NCBI GenBank assembly: GCA_008009225.1
Contig: CM017762.1
Span: 37,170,473-37,234,472 of the forward strand
DNA length: 64,000 bases
DNA from: Acer yangbiense
Lineage: Eukaryota > Streptophyta > Magnoliopsida > Sapindales > Sapindaceae
Reading direction: 5' to 3'
Position numbers and translations under genes: made by a program. Shown here one piece after another: positions 11,057 through 22,475 of the stretch (the first letter of the stretch is position 1; every line of letters begins with the position of its first letter). Below the pieces are notes generated by a model. That model saw only the letters and a list, made by a program, of their open reading frames with translations. It did no database searches and was not told where the DNA came from.

Positions 11057-12376
11057 ATCTCCCTCTTTGGCTATTTCGTGACAAAACCACCACTCACATT
11101 GATTCCTCACAACATAATAGAAACTACGGGTCTACTATGATTTTCTACTTTACAAAGAGATATGTAAAAATAATCTTGAAGTCTTCAATCTCAAGTAGAA
11201 CAATCAATCCCTGAAAGCAAAGTTTCTATACTTTCCAATTTAAGTAAAAAGTGAGATGAATCAAGTGAGAATTTAGAACAAGCATTTGCATTCTAAGAGT
11301 TTAAGCACAACTACAACATCATGTAATAATTGTGAATGCAATGCTCCCCCTCAATGGGTTACTCCCCCTTAATGTATTGTCTCCCCAACATGCATAATTG
11401 CAACTCCCCTTACCACATTCTACTCCCCCTTTTTGTCATGATATAGGCAAATGAGTAGTCCCCAACCGGGTCACTTAGCAAAGAGAGATGATAGCATTCA
11501 AGTCATTTGCATAATCATAAAATGCACTTTATGCAACTCTATCAATAGGAGAGAAACAAGGAGATTTATTTTAGAATAAATGTGTGAATCAAAACATGCT
11601 TTGCATACAAGACATGTAGCATTCAAGTCCAAAATACAATGGTATTTGGCAAAGCAAATGACAAAGGTTTCTAATAAGAATTCAAACCAATTTCACCAAT
11701 GTCATGAGAGAAGCAATGATATAGAGATTTCATTGATTTTAATCTATGAGTAACTATATCCATCTTTATAAGCCAAACATGTCATGAACAACTTTGCACC
11801 CTATTTGATTTTTCCGGGAATGAAACCCGTATGATAGTAGACATATTCAACAAATAAAGAAAGAGAGACAATTTGGAATATAAATTCCTTTGAACGGATA
11901 CAAGATCATTTATTCATTTTGAGTCTCATAAGCTTTTCCACACAAGTTTTGCATTTAAAAATTGCAATCATCAATTCATGCTTTTTCATTTGAGCATGTC
12001 ATTTGAATTTCATGCTTTTCATATGTCATTAGCATGTTATAAAAACAACTCATGCTTTTCAATTTTTAAGCATGTCATTAAGAATCATCATGTCATAGAG
12101 ATAACTATAGGTCATCCAAATCATGCTTCCTATGTAAATCTCCTAGTCCAAAAATACATGTTTGAACATAAATATGACATGGATTGTAAACAAGCATGGT
12201 TCACACTTATTGAATTGAAAACATATATACATATGTGCAACCAAGCTTACTCAAGCAATTAACAAAGAAGCATAAGATTTTTCAAATATTTGCATGCAAC
12301 AAGTATGCATAAGCTCTCTTTGCTTGAGTTCCCCATATGGGGTCAATATCATCCTTCATCAATGAAGGTCATGAGG
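11057..12376 (-). other. Noncoding 3' internal region of element 2
   Basis: It matches the region after pol in the autonomous copies, from the GACCCCATATGGGG block near 12340 down to the polypurine tract beside 11056. No credible gene is present; the longest frame is 94 codons and is not conserved as a frame in sister copies. Confidence 0.75.
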
Positions 12377-14647
12377 TCATATGGACCTCCCAAGTCCATT
12401 TGACTTGGTTGAACCTATTTGAGACTTGTTAGTCTCATAGCAAGCGGGTTCATTTTTCCTTATCCACATAGATATGACATTTTTCTTCCTAGTGGACAAT
12501 GGTTCAAGAGTACTAGAAATAATAGGATCATGAACATGAATATTTTCCTTCCTATTTGCATGCATTCTAGCTTTTTTCATTCTCTTTTCAATCATGCTTT
12601 TGATTCTACATAATTTAATGAAATGAAAGCAATTTGGTCTAATGTGACCATTAATACCACAAAAGTGACATGTAGGGATAAATTTAGAATTCATACCATG
12701 TCCTTGTGCATACATAGGAGCTTTCCCATGACTTTGTGGTTGAGTAGGTTCAAATCTTCTTTGTTATTGAACCGGTCTCGCTTGCTTCCTTGTTTCATTT
12801 TGCATGATTGGCCTCTTCCCTTGATGAGTTTGAGCTTGAGGGAAGTTAGGTTGAGGAACTTTTTAAGCTTGAGGTTGTCTCCTTGGAGCTTCCTTCACAT
12901 GTGCACTTCTTGAACATTGTCCTAGATCGATTTTCTTCCTAGGTGTGTGCACCGATGAGGCTTCATTCTTGCCCAAACTCTTGACAAAGATGGTCTTGGT
13001 TGGAGTAGTGATCTCCTTGCTTACTTCATACCCAATACCTCTCTTGTCACAAGGGTTCTTTCCACTACCAAGAATGTGGTCAAGTTTCTTGGTGCTTGTA
13101 GTAATCCTAGTCAATGACTCTATAGCTTCAACAAGCTCTCTCTTCAACCCTTCTTCATTCCTCTTAGACATAGCTAGCTCATCCCTTAGCTTGTCTTCAA
13201 TCTTCTTGGATGCCTCCACTTGTTTACTTAAGTGGTCATTATGTGTTGAAAGTTCTAGATTTTCATCCTCTAAAATCTTCAATTTTCTATTGTTCTTCTC
13301 CAATGAACTTTCACACTTGACTATAAAGTCATTCACATCTATTTTCTCTACACTTCCATTTGTAGAGTTAGATGAGGAGTCATCTACACTAGAGCTATCT
13401 CCTCCACTCTCCATCTCACCTATGGAGTCATTTCTCTCATTAAGACCTTTACCTTGGTCTCTTGAGTCAATGAGAGCCATATCCCAATTAGTAGCTTCGC
13501 CTATCACCTCTAGAGCTACTTCTTCATCTTTTTCATCTATAGGATCACTAGTCAAGTCATTCTTACCAACAACTTTATCTTCTACACAAGTGGCCCCAAA
13601 TGCCATGTAGTTGATGGTAAGCTCATCATCACTAGATGACTTGTCTCCCTTTCTGGAGTCATCACTTTCACTCCACGTGATGGCCATCACTTTTGCCATC
13701 TTGTTCTTCAAGTTCCCACAATCGGGTGAGATGTGACCTATACCACCACACTCATAGCATTGGACCCCTTTCTTTTCACTCTTCTCTTGCCTAGGCTCAA
13801 AACTCTTGAAAGAAGCCTTTTTCTTCAAGTCTTGGCCTTTGGATCCAAAGCCCTTCTTCTCGAACTTGACGAATTTCTTGAATCTTCTAAGCAACAATGC
13901 CATGTCTTCGTCCGAGTCACCTTTTTCCTCCTTCACAACCTTGGAAGCATTCAAATTAATTCCTTTTTGCTTTTTAGGAGGTGAAATGCTAGAAGCCTTC
14001 CTAGATTCATAGGCGAGGAGTCTTCCAATAACCTCGCTCGGCTTCATGTCCTTATAGGTGCTATTTTCCTCTAAAGCCGTCACCTTTGATTCAAACCTAG
14101 CAGGGAGAGACCTCATAATTTTCTGCTTAACTCTCCTATCCAAATAAGGATCACCGAGTTGATGGCTTTGATTCACAATATCCATCAACTTGACTTCAAA
14201 GTCATTGAAGCACTCGTCCTCCTCCATCTTAAGCAACTCAAATTGCGTTTGAAGGACTTATAGCTTGGAATCCTTAACCACATCGGTTCCTTCATGTGCA
14301 ACCTCTAGGATATCCCATGCCTCTTTGGCTATCCTAGTGTTTTGAATCAGTTTGTACTGATTTTCATCCACTGCACATAGAAGAGCATGCCATGCCTTCC
14401 TATTCCATTTTGAAGTCTCAAACTCTTCAGGTGACCACTGAGCCTTAGGCTTGAGTACTTCTTCTCCACCACCCATGGGAGTCATCATAGGAGGTGCATA
14501 CCCATCTTCAATAGCCATCCATGCCCTATCATGGATTTGGCACACGTACGCTTCCATCTTGCCTTTCCATGAGGCATAATTCACACCGGTGAGGAGAGGA
14601 GGCCGTGTGCTTGAAGCACCCTCATGGTTGCCACCGTATCCACTCAT
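12377..14647 (-). pseudogene. gag: gag of gag-only element 2 (broken)
   Basis: Translation starts MSGYGGNHEGASSTR at 14647, near the primer site, and matches the SIRE-like gag. Two intact CX2CX4HX4C zinc knuckles, CYECGGIGHISPDC and CHFCGINGHIRPNC, lie far apart with an acidic Ser-rich region and a Lys/Glu/Leu-rich probable coiled coil between them. The frame ends about 20 residues before where the protease DSG would be, with a short new tail ending GLGRSI. Breaks: CAA-to-TAA at 14258-14260, a small deletion and stop near 12863, and CAA-to-TAA at 12764-12766. The longest open piece is 457 codons (12863-14236). Gag binds and packages RNA; no enzyme domain is present. Confidence 0.9.
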
Positions 14648-14760
14648 TGTATATAATGAATGAATTCAAATGAATGCAAAATGTATGAATGAGTAAAAAA
14701 CACACAAATGCAAAACACACCTAAAATGAGCTAGGATCACCTAAGTATATCTAGGAATCC

Positions 14761-14773
14761 GCTCTGATACCAA
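14761..14773 (-). other. Primer binding site (initiator tRNA-Met) of element 2
   Basis: The minus strand reads TTGGTATCAGAGC, the canonical plant copia primer site complementary to the 3' end of initiator tRNA-Met. It lies one base inside the LTR edge at 14775. Confidence 0.9.
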
Positions 14774-14774
14774 T

Positions 14775-16421
14775 TGAAAAGAATACGGTGTGTTCTATAT
14801 ATATGAAGCTAGAGGGGGGGTGAATAGATTTTATCAATTATTACCAATTTTCGCGTTTAGTCAATATTACGAAAATACCCCTAGCAAGTCATACAAGTGT
14901 AATAAGATGCGGAAATTAAATAACACTTGATGTTTACGTGGAAACCCTCAACAGGGAAAAACCACGGGCTGTTTAGTGCGCCACACTCGGACCTCGAAAT
15001 CCACTAATTGAAATGGAGTTTACAACCTATGTAGACCTCGTCTAACACTCCGGTCAATAACCCCCCACTTCTACCACGCGAGCCTTTAAAAGTGGCTCTA
15101 GTCCTAATTGCTTGAGGCCTAAGCAACCTTAGCCTCAAGACTTAATTCTCTATGAAGAGATTATGCACAACCTATGTGAATATAACATGGTATTCAAATA
15201 ACAAAAAAGGCTAGGTAACCTTAGATGCTTATCTACGATGATGAATTTGCAATGAAAGAAATCATAGATATTAATGGCTAAATGACATGCCAAATAGCTT
15301 AGATAATCATAGATTATAAAAACCTAGATATCTATCAAATAACCCAATCAACACATAATCTCAATCATGTATGTAGAAATTAATCTAAACACATACAAGT
15401 AATAAATGAGATAAAATTGATAAGTAGAAACACTAATTATGTAAGATAAAAGTGTTCAACAAATCATACCATGTGTGTTGAAGAAGACCCATGCATTAGC
15501 ACATACTAGATGAACCTAGATGATGCCTAGATGATGATTTATGCATGTGGGAATGGGTTTAAAGAATTAAAGATGTAATCTTTTAGTTTTTTCTCTTAAG
15601 TCTCTCTAAATATCTCTCTAGGGTTCTTATCATCGAAGACTTGTGTTTTGAACCAGAGATAAGGATGTATTTATAGAGACCAAAAATAGGGCAGGTGAAA
15701 AGACAAGTTTGCCCTTGAAACGCACCGATCAGTGGTTTCAATCGGCGGCCAAGCCGCCAATCATAACCGCCGAATTGAACCCGAGATGAACAGGGGAACA
15801 ATGGCGGTTTCATTCGGCGGTTTCGTGACCGCCGAATTAGACCGAGAGATTAAAATCGATCAGGTATGAACGGCGGTTTCATTCAGCGGCCAGGCCGCTG
15901 ATCATAACCGCCGATCACCAACAATGGTGAAAACCAAGGATAAGCCAAGGGCATTCTCTGTGGGCGGTCTTCGCGTAAAACCGAGCACACCAACGTGCAC
16001 GCGCGGACGTTTCCGAACATCTTTCGGGAAACGAATTACTCCACACTTAAAAGCTAACATACATGAAGTGCAAGTGTGGGTATTGAATGCATCCTAATGC
16101 CTATCATGTCATGGCATTTCATAGAACAAGATGCAATCAATTTAATGCAAGAAGAGATATTTGAATAATCAATAAAGCACAATGTACACAAAATATAAAC
16201 ACAACATTCAAGAATAAGAGATATGCATGTTATGTGTGTGTGCAACTATATCACTTCAAGGCAAAGTAAGCACTACAAATATACCTTTGGTGCTTGTCCT
16301 CTTGAGGTCTTCGAAAGGGTCTTTGATCTTCAACCTTAATCACCTAGACTACCCTTACAACCAAACCCCAACATGTGGTTTGTCCACGAAATAAGCCAAT
16401 CAATTAATGGGAATCCTTACA
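14775..16421 (-). repeat. 5' LTR of element 2, also flanked by 3' internal sequence
   Basis: This is a 1647-base LTR with TGTAAGGATTCCC at its minus-strand start (16421) and a terminal TTCA next to the primer site. It has a CGGCGG cassette at about 15720-15925 and a reversed TATA box at 15668-15675. Oddly, its outer side (16422-16546) is polypurine tract plus 3' internal sequence, as if it were also the 3' LTR of another copy. Confidence 0.88.
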
Positions 16422-16546
16422 ATCTCCCCATTTGGCTATTTCGTGACAAAACCACCACCACATTGATTCCTCACAACATAATAGAAACTATGGGTCTACA
16501 ATGATTTTCTACAATACAAAGAGATAAGATAAAATAACCTATAATT
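16422..16546 (-). mobile_element. Remnant 3' internal end of a further SIRE-like element
   Basis: Starting ATCTCCCCATTTGGCTATTT at the LTR edge, this matches the polypurine tract and nearby 3' internal region of the other copies (compare 51714-51840). It stops near 16546, leaving ~50 bases of unassigned sequence before the DNA transposon. It suggests a head-to-tail pair sharing one LTR. Confidence 0.8.
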
Positions 16547-16596
16547 TTATGTGGAAACAAGATTGTAACCTATAATTTGTAACAAAGAAAGAACAA

Positions 16597-16604
16597 TAAC
16601 CAAC
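16597..16604. repeat. Probable target site duplication, left (TAACCAAC)
   Basis: TAACCAAC precedes the inverted terminus starting GGGAAATTGC. TAAGCAAC at 25889-25896 follows the other terminus; seven of eight bases agree. Confidence 0.55.
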
Positions 16605-17320
16605 GGGAAATTGCTACTATGTAGTGAAAAAAAAATCACTTCATGATGCAGTGATTTTTGAGGTTAAATGTGAGCCAATAGATGAACCACAATTGATATC
16701 AATGGATGAGATTAAATAAGGAGTAAATTTAAAATTTATCAATTTAAAAAAAAAAAAAAACTGGAAACCTATAATCAAAGCATCTGGTCTCTCTCTCTCC
16801 ACCACTCTAACAAAACGATGGTTCAGGTCTCTCTCTCCACCATTCAAACGCATATGGTCTCTCTTTCCACCATTCCTCCAACAAAACGCTACTACTGGTC
16901 TCTCACGCCACCACTCCAACTCATCTAGTATGTCTCTCAACCACTCCAACAAAACAATCCTTCTGCTTTCTCTCTCCACCACTCTAAGAACAACGTTGAT
17001 GGTTCTTTGCCATACACTGCCTTGCACATCGACCCAGCCTCCCACCGCGTCGAGAAGATCGTAGCTGCTCCGCCAGTTCGAATTGAACACCCATACTGAA
17101 ACAACAACAACGTTACAAGCAGTTCAAATCCCTAATTCTTATATTCCAATCGCAATCTGAATCCCAATCGTTGTCTCATTTTTCCTTTGCCGGCCACTGT
17201 GTTGTGTCAGATCTGATTTGTGTATGTGTCTCTCTCAATTTAGGGTTTCAGATTAGTTTATTTCTCTATTCACACAATCTGTATGTCCTTGGTTTAGATC
17301 ACCCTCTCTCCGCAAACCCT

Positions 17321-17362
<42 letters not shown>
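17321..17362. repeat. (CT)n microsatellite
   Basis: About 20 CT dinucleotides lie upstream of the first recognisable exon of the Mpv17-like pseudogene. Such runs are common in plant 5' untranslated regions. Confidence 0.9.
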
Positions 17363-17366
<4 letters not shown>

Positions 17367-17478
17367 AAAATCCAATTTCATACCCTTCTCTACTTACAAT
17401 TCCCTCCCCTAAAAACTTTTCCAAAACCCCATTTTCTCGAGAAACAAACAGAGGAACCAACAACAACACAGCAACTGG

Positions 17479-20400
17479 GTGTTGTACTCGGTTGTTCAAG
17501 AAGAGTTCGATGTGATCCCTGTGCAAAGCCAGGACATTACGGACATGCAAGAGGGTGAGGTGGTGGGTCGAGAGGACGATGGGTCGGATTTGACGGGTCA
17601 GGTGAGTCAGCTTGGCGGGTTCAGTGATGGAACGCTGTCGTTTGAAGGTTTCTCTTTTGCTACTTCTTCTTCGTCTTCAATCAGAGACGGAAGAGAGAGT
17701 GAAGATACAGAGAAGATAAAGTATCAGAGAATTGAAAGGAAAGCTCTCGTAAAAGAAAACTAGAGGTAATTTTTATGTATTTTTTAATGAAACTGAATCA
17801 GTGTCTGTCGTTTTTGATTTCTAATATGAGAAGTGAAGATAAAAAAGAATGGATTTGAAAGGATACGAAGGGAAATTCATGGTGTCAAGTTGGAGTGATT
17901 TCGACTTCTTTTTCGGGAACTAGATCAAACCAAAAACAAAAGATTAGATACATAGGATTAGCAGATTAACTTTAATTTATTTAGCCTTTTTCGTTGATAA
18001 ATTAAACGAGAAATTGCTATGGTTAAAGCTGGTGTTTGCATTTAATTGAGAGCTTTTGAATAAGCAGTGTAGAAAGAGTGTGGAGGGTTTCAAATTGATT
18101 AAGGTATTCACCTGTGATAATTTGGATTTTCTTGTGATGTAGGGTGATGATGTTGCCGGGATCTCCACTTTGGATGGAGGACTTGATATATCTGCAGGTT
18201 AGAAATTTAGAATCGTGGTTAGTTTGATTTGCTATATTCTGTGATATTCGGATCTTGAATGTTTTGCTTCTCATTTTCATTGACAGAGCATGAAGTTTCC
18301 CTCACATTGAACCTGTACTCGGATGGATATTCTATTGGAAAACCCTCAGAGGTTTGTTTTACAGTACTTTAACTGTATTGTATAAATTGAATAGAATACA
18401 TGGAAACAAATAGATTCGTTCTTATATGTTTAATTGATAGGTCTATCAATGCTACTATTGTGTCAGCTACTGGAACATTTGTGATCACCAAGTTGCTCAC
18501 TATTGATCAGGATTATTGGCAGGTAAGTCTCTATAATCTATTATGTTTTTGGATGTGTATCTTGATTCTCATGTTCTATGGTGAATATCTGATTATTTGT
18601 GTTTCTTTTGCATAAACATATTCGTATTGATTGTTTTTCTCAATTGTTTTCTCCGTTTTCTTTGTCTGGTTTATAAATTTTATTGTTTTTGGTTGAAAAA
18701 TATTGATTCCATATATATAATCCAGTCAAGATGAATTTAAATGTGAGAAAGAGATGTGATGTTGTATTTGGACTAATTTGATCTCTTATTTTGGTTACTT
18801 TTTAGATGTAATTTCTGTATGTGATTCTATGTTTTGTCTTCTTCTTTTTTCACTTATTTTCACAATGTTGTAGCATGACTTGCTGTAGGGAAATAGCCAT
18901 GGCCCGGTTTACTACACATAAACATCAAGAAAAGGCTTTTTCTTTTTTACTCAGTTTGATGGCGCAATTTTGAAACATATTAAGGCTAAATAATATAATG
19001 TTTGTATGGTGGTAGAAGGTCTGTACTCTGCAACGGATCAATGCTCTACGGGTGTGTTTGTAAAATACTATGTTAAAACAACGTTTTTATCATCTCTGTT
19101 TGATCTTCATATGAGGGAGAACCGGAGAAGGTGACAGTATATGTATTAATATATTATGTTTTGATCTTAATGATTGATGTAGAATGAGTGAAGTTGGGGA
19201 TTGTTTTCAGAGTGTTTCATAGTGATTTGTACTTGTTAGATAGCTAAAAAGAGAAATATGATTTTTCATATATTAATGAATTGTTTAATACATTGTCTAC
19301 TAGATGAAGTGTCAAATCCTTCAATTGGGACCTGATTAAATGGAAGTTGAAGGTCTGATGCCTGAACAAATTAGGCAAGGCATTGAGGTTGAGTTAGCTA
19401 AATGCATTTGCAGACCCTCATGGCTTGACAGATGTCATGGCTTGAGAGAGAGTAAAAATGAAGTGAACAACTTTTTTAGTCTTTCAAAAGTTGTTCATAG
19501 TTGATTGCATTATAAGTTGTAATTGATGATCTGGGAGCTTAATTCGTTGATCTGAGTGTTGACTTTTTATTTTCACTCTGGAGGACACCATACAGGTTTA
19601 GTGATTTAACATTTATGTTCATGATGTTTTCACTTATGCTTTAGAGTCATTTATGTATTGTTTACTACCCTCTTTCAGGATAGGTTATACGCGTTGAATT
19701 TTTCATTTAGAAAGTGGGTTATTTGATTGAGCTAAAGTGGTTATAGGGTTATAGGGTTTTAGTTAATTTTATGTGTTCTGCATACTGTCTGTGTACTAGA
19801 TAGGTAAGAAGCCAGCGAAATACAATTGATTTTGGCTTGGATATCGCATATGCATATTGTCTCTGTCTCAGATGTTTTAGATTAAAAGTTTTTGGGCAAC
19901 TTAAATTCTATTCTGCTAAATCTTGGTCTATACCAAATTTGATGTTGGTAGATAAAATGAATGAATTTTCACAATCAAAACTATCTATCCTTGGTACAAC
20001 TAACCATTAATAGTATCAATAAATTTTAGTGAAACTCCATCAGCTCTTTGATTAAATATGGCCCGCTGCTGGTCAAGTAAGATGTAGTCTGATTGTTTTT
20101 ACATTTAGACATGGGATTAGATGAACTGCTTACCCAATTTCTTTTACTGGTGGAAAATTTCTTGAAATATATATTTTCTACTTCCATGTGGTTGTGTGTA
20201 TATAGTCCCTACAATGGTCACCTGCTTAGATAATAATTTAGTCCTGATTCCATGTTAGCTTGCTGTACCTTGTGGTCTAGGGATATATTTGGGTGGTTGT
20301 GTATTTGCTCACTGCTTTTGTGTATATGCTTTGCCATCTGTTTTGGTTGATTCTATGTTTTTACTTTTTAGGGGGTTCCAATAATTGCTTGTTCATTAGT

Positions 20401-21041
20401 TCTTGTGGATTGCATTATGTCAATTTCTATTAATTGACTTGAATATTGGATCTGCAAATTTCTGTTTAGGCTTGGACCATTTTTGAAATACTAAGATATG
20501 CACCTTAACACAACTGGAGTGCTTACGAGGAAGCTCTGAAGACAAACCCGATTATAGCCATAATGATGATCAGTGGAGTAGTTTATTCTCTAGGGGATTG
20601 GATTGCACAGGTTAGTCCTTGTTGGGAAATAGACATTATCTAAAATTTGTTTTTAGTTGTATATTTTTGCTCATTTATGTCTTGTAATTTGTAGTGCTAT
20701 GAAGGCAAACCTCTCTTTGAGTTCGACCGTGCACGGATGTTTAGATCAGGCCTTGTTGGTTTCACCCTACATGGTTCCCTTTCTCATTACTAATACAACC
20801 TTTGTGAGGTGATGATCGATCACTATGCTTTAAATTTATAGTTAGCATGTTAGTCTGATTAAGCATTTGTTTTGTATGGTTTACTGAAGTCATTATGTTT
20901 CTTTCCCAGGAGCTTTTTCCTTCCCAAGATTGGTGGGTGGTTCCTGCCAAAGTAGCCTTTGATCAAACTATTTGGTCAACAATTTGGAACAGTGTCTATC
21001 TTACGGTTTTGGGGTTCTTGCGTCTTGAATCTCTAGTCTAA
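17479..21041 (+). pseudogene. Mpv17/PMP22-family membrane protein pseudogene
   Basis: Exon-like blocks match the plant organellar/peroxisomal Mpv17/PMP22 family of small membrane channel proteins. The first block (about 17487-17730) encodes VVQEEFDVIPVQSQDITDMQ and an acidic Gly/Ser-rich stretch. Next is about 18431-18522 (INATIVSATGTFVITKLLTI), then about 20470-20610 (ending ISGVVYSLGDWIAQ), about 20696-20807 (CYEGKPLFEFDRARMFRSGL), and about 20910-21041 (WWVVPAKVAFDQTIW). Stops interrupt the APxHNW and SHYYY contexts (TAA at about 20502 and 20793). The protein ends FLRLESLV, so the conserved C-terminal ~60-70 residues are absent. Introns are kept, so the copy arose from genomic DNA, not mRNA. 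Two more exon-like segments (about 18142-18198 and 18286-18350) are not recognised. Confidence 0.82.
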
Positions 21042-22217
21042 TTTTTTTATATTATTGTGAGAATATTGTAATTGTGTTCACTACATTAGTAGCTTGGATT
21101 ATTTTATTGTAAGGACGTTATTTGTTTGCTTTAATGAATTTCGATTATTTTAAAATGATGTACAATTTTTTGGTACTTATTTTGTATGTATTCAGAATTT
21201 AATATTAATTTCTATTATTAATTGTATAGCAGAACAACTTAAAAAACAAACAAACAAACAAACAAACAAACAAACAACCTAGTATGTTTAGTTCAGATCA
21301 TTATTGGATTCCAGGGCATTTGATCATAAAGTGAAGAGTTTGGGGCAAAAGTAAAATATTTGAAAGATAGGAGCAAAAGTGAGTTCCTAGTGTGAAATGA
21401 TCTTGCATACAAGTCATGTCAACGATCAAAAACTTCATCGAGTTCTTAAAGCAATATTAAGTCGTTTTGAAATGTCAATAGTATCCTTATTGAAATGAAT
21501 GTATTCATTTTAATACATTTTATTTATAAATCCACTTAAATTATTAATACAACCAATTTTTTTTTGTAAGGAAAACTTAATGCTTAGAGGAATGGATATA
21601 AATGGTAAATGTTAGGATAGAGTAATAAATGCAGTCATGGCAATAAAGTAATTAGAGTATCAAATATGTGTTAAGGGTTGGAAGGGATTGTTTCATCTTC
21701 TTGAATTCTGTAATATCTTCCAAGTTGATGACCTTTTTCCTTTCATTGGGAAATAAAAAAGATAATCTTATTTGTGGTGGACAAAGCTTCCTGATGTTAT
21801 AGTACTTTGAAACTCGTAAATTCCTAACAAAAGATCTTTTTTTTTTTTTTCATCTTTTTTAGCACAAGGAAGATTGTGGCAACATGTTTTTTTTTATGAT
21901 CATATCAGGGATGTTTGAGTCATTTAATTATCAACATCATTATATCCTCGTTTTTCTCTTTCCATGTTCACAATTTGCAAAATCATATATTTTATAAATA
22001 AATAAAATGAGTTGGGCCTTGATTTATATTGAGTATTATTATAATTATCTTTAAAAAAAAACATATGATTCAATATTATCTTAAAAAAAAAATGCTTTTG
22101 CACTGCAACTCAACTCTCTTATTTATCAAAATTCTCTTTATCTACATTATTATGGTAGTTGTTTCTATCTCAAAGCTTATTTTCATATCATGCTTTTTTG
22201 CAGGGTTTGAATGTCTA
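21042..22217. other. AT-rich spacer, no gene seen
   Basis: A (CAAA)n microsatellite lies at about 21247-21277, just after the pseudogene. The rest is AT-rich with A and T runs. No credible coding frame or RNA gene was seen. Confidence 0.7.
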
Positions 22218-22285
22218 GGTACCAAAGCCATAAATGTAGTTACCAAAGCTGTAAACGTAGTTACCAAAGCCGTAAGTGTAGATAA
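22218..22285 (+). repeat. Three-unit outlier of the GTAGTTACC repeat
   Basis: Three 21-base units (ACCAAAGCCATAAATGTAGTT and variants) occur ~200 bases before the main array, at the 3' end of an 89-codon open frame (22029-22298). In that frame they read as a TKAVNVV heptad. This may be the seed of the array or an isolated spill-over. Confidence 0.75.
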
Positions 22286-22475
22286 ATTGGACGATTGATG
22301 CTTCTCTAATCATATTGCTTTCCACCGCATCTCTACATGAAGAACTCGGTATTTTGAATTAATCAGGTGGTACTTCTCTTTGACGCGTCCATTGTACACT
22401 ACATCATTCAGATTAATATCGATATATCCCAGTGATTCCTACATAAATCACAAAAAACGCAAAATCTAGTTACAT

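Larger units (their letters stand above)
11057..16421 (-). mobile_element. Gag-only (pol-less) SIRE-like element 2
   Basis: On the minus strand the order is LTR (16421-14775), tRNA-Met primer site, gag, a junction where protease to RNase H are absent, the noncoding 3' internal region, and the polypurine tract at 11057. The remnant 3' LTR follows at 10963-11056. The same gag-to-3'-region junction occurs in the element at 62605-63815, so the deletion is ancestral to both copies. The structure matches what has been called a terminal-repeat retrotransposon with GAG (TR-GAG), which depends on an autonomous partner. Confidence 0.85.

Noticed and set aside
17171..17515. 114-codon frame before the Mpv17-like block
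   Set aside because: Its centre is the translated (CT)n microsatellite (LSLSLS), and it is not in frame with the conserved exon.
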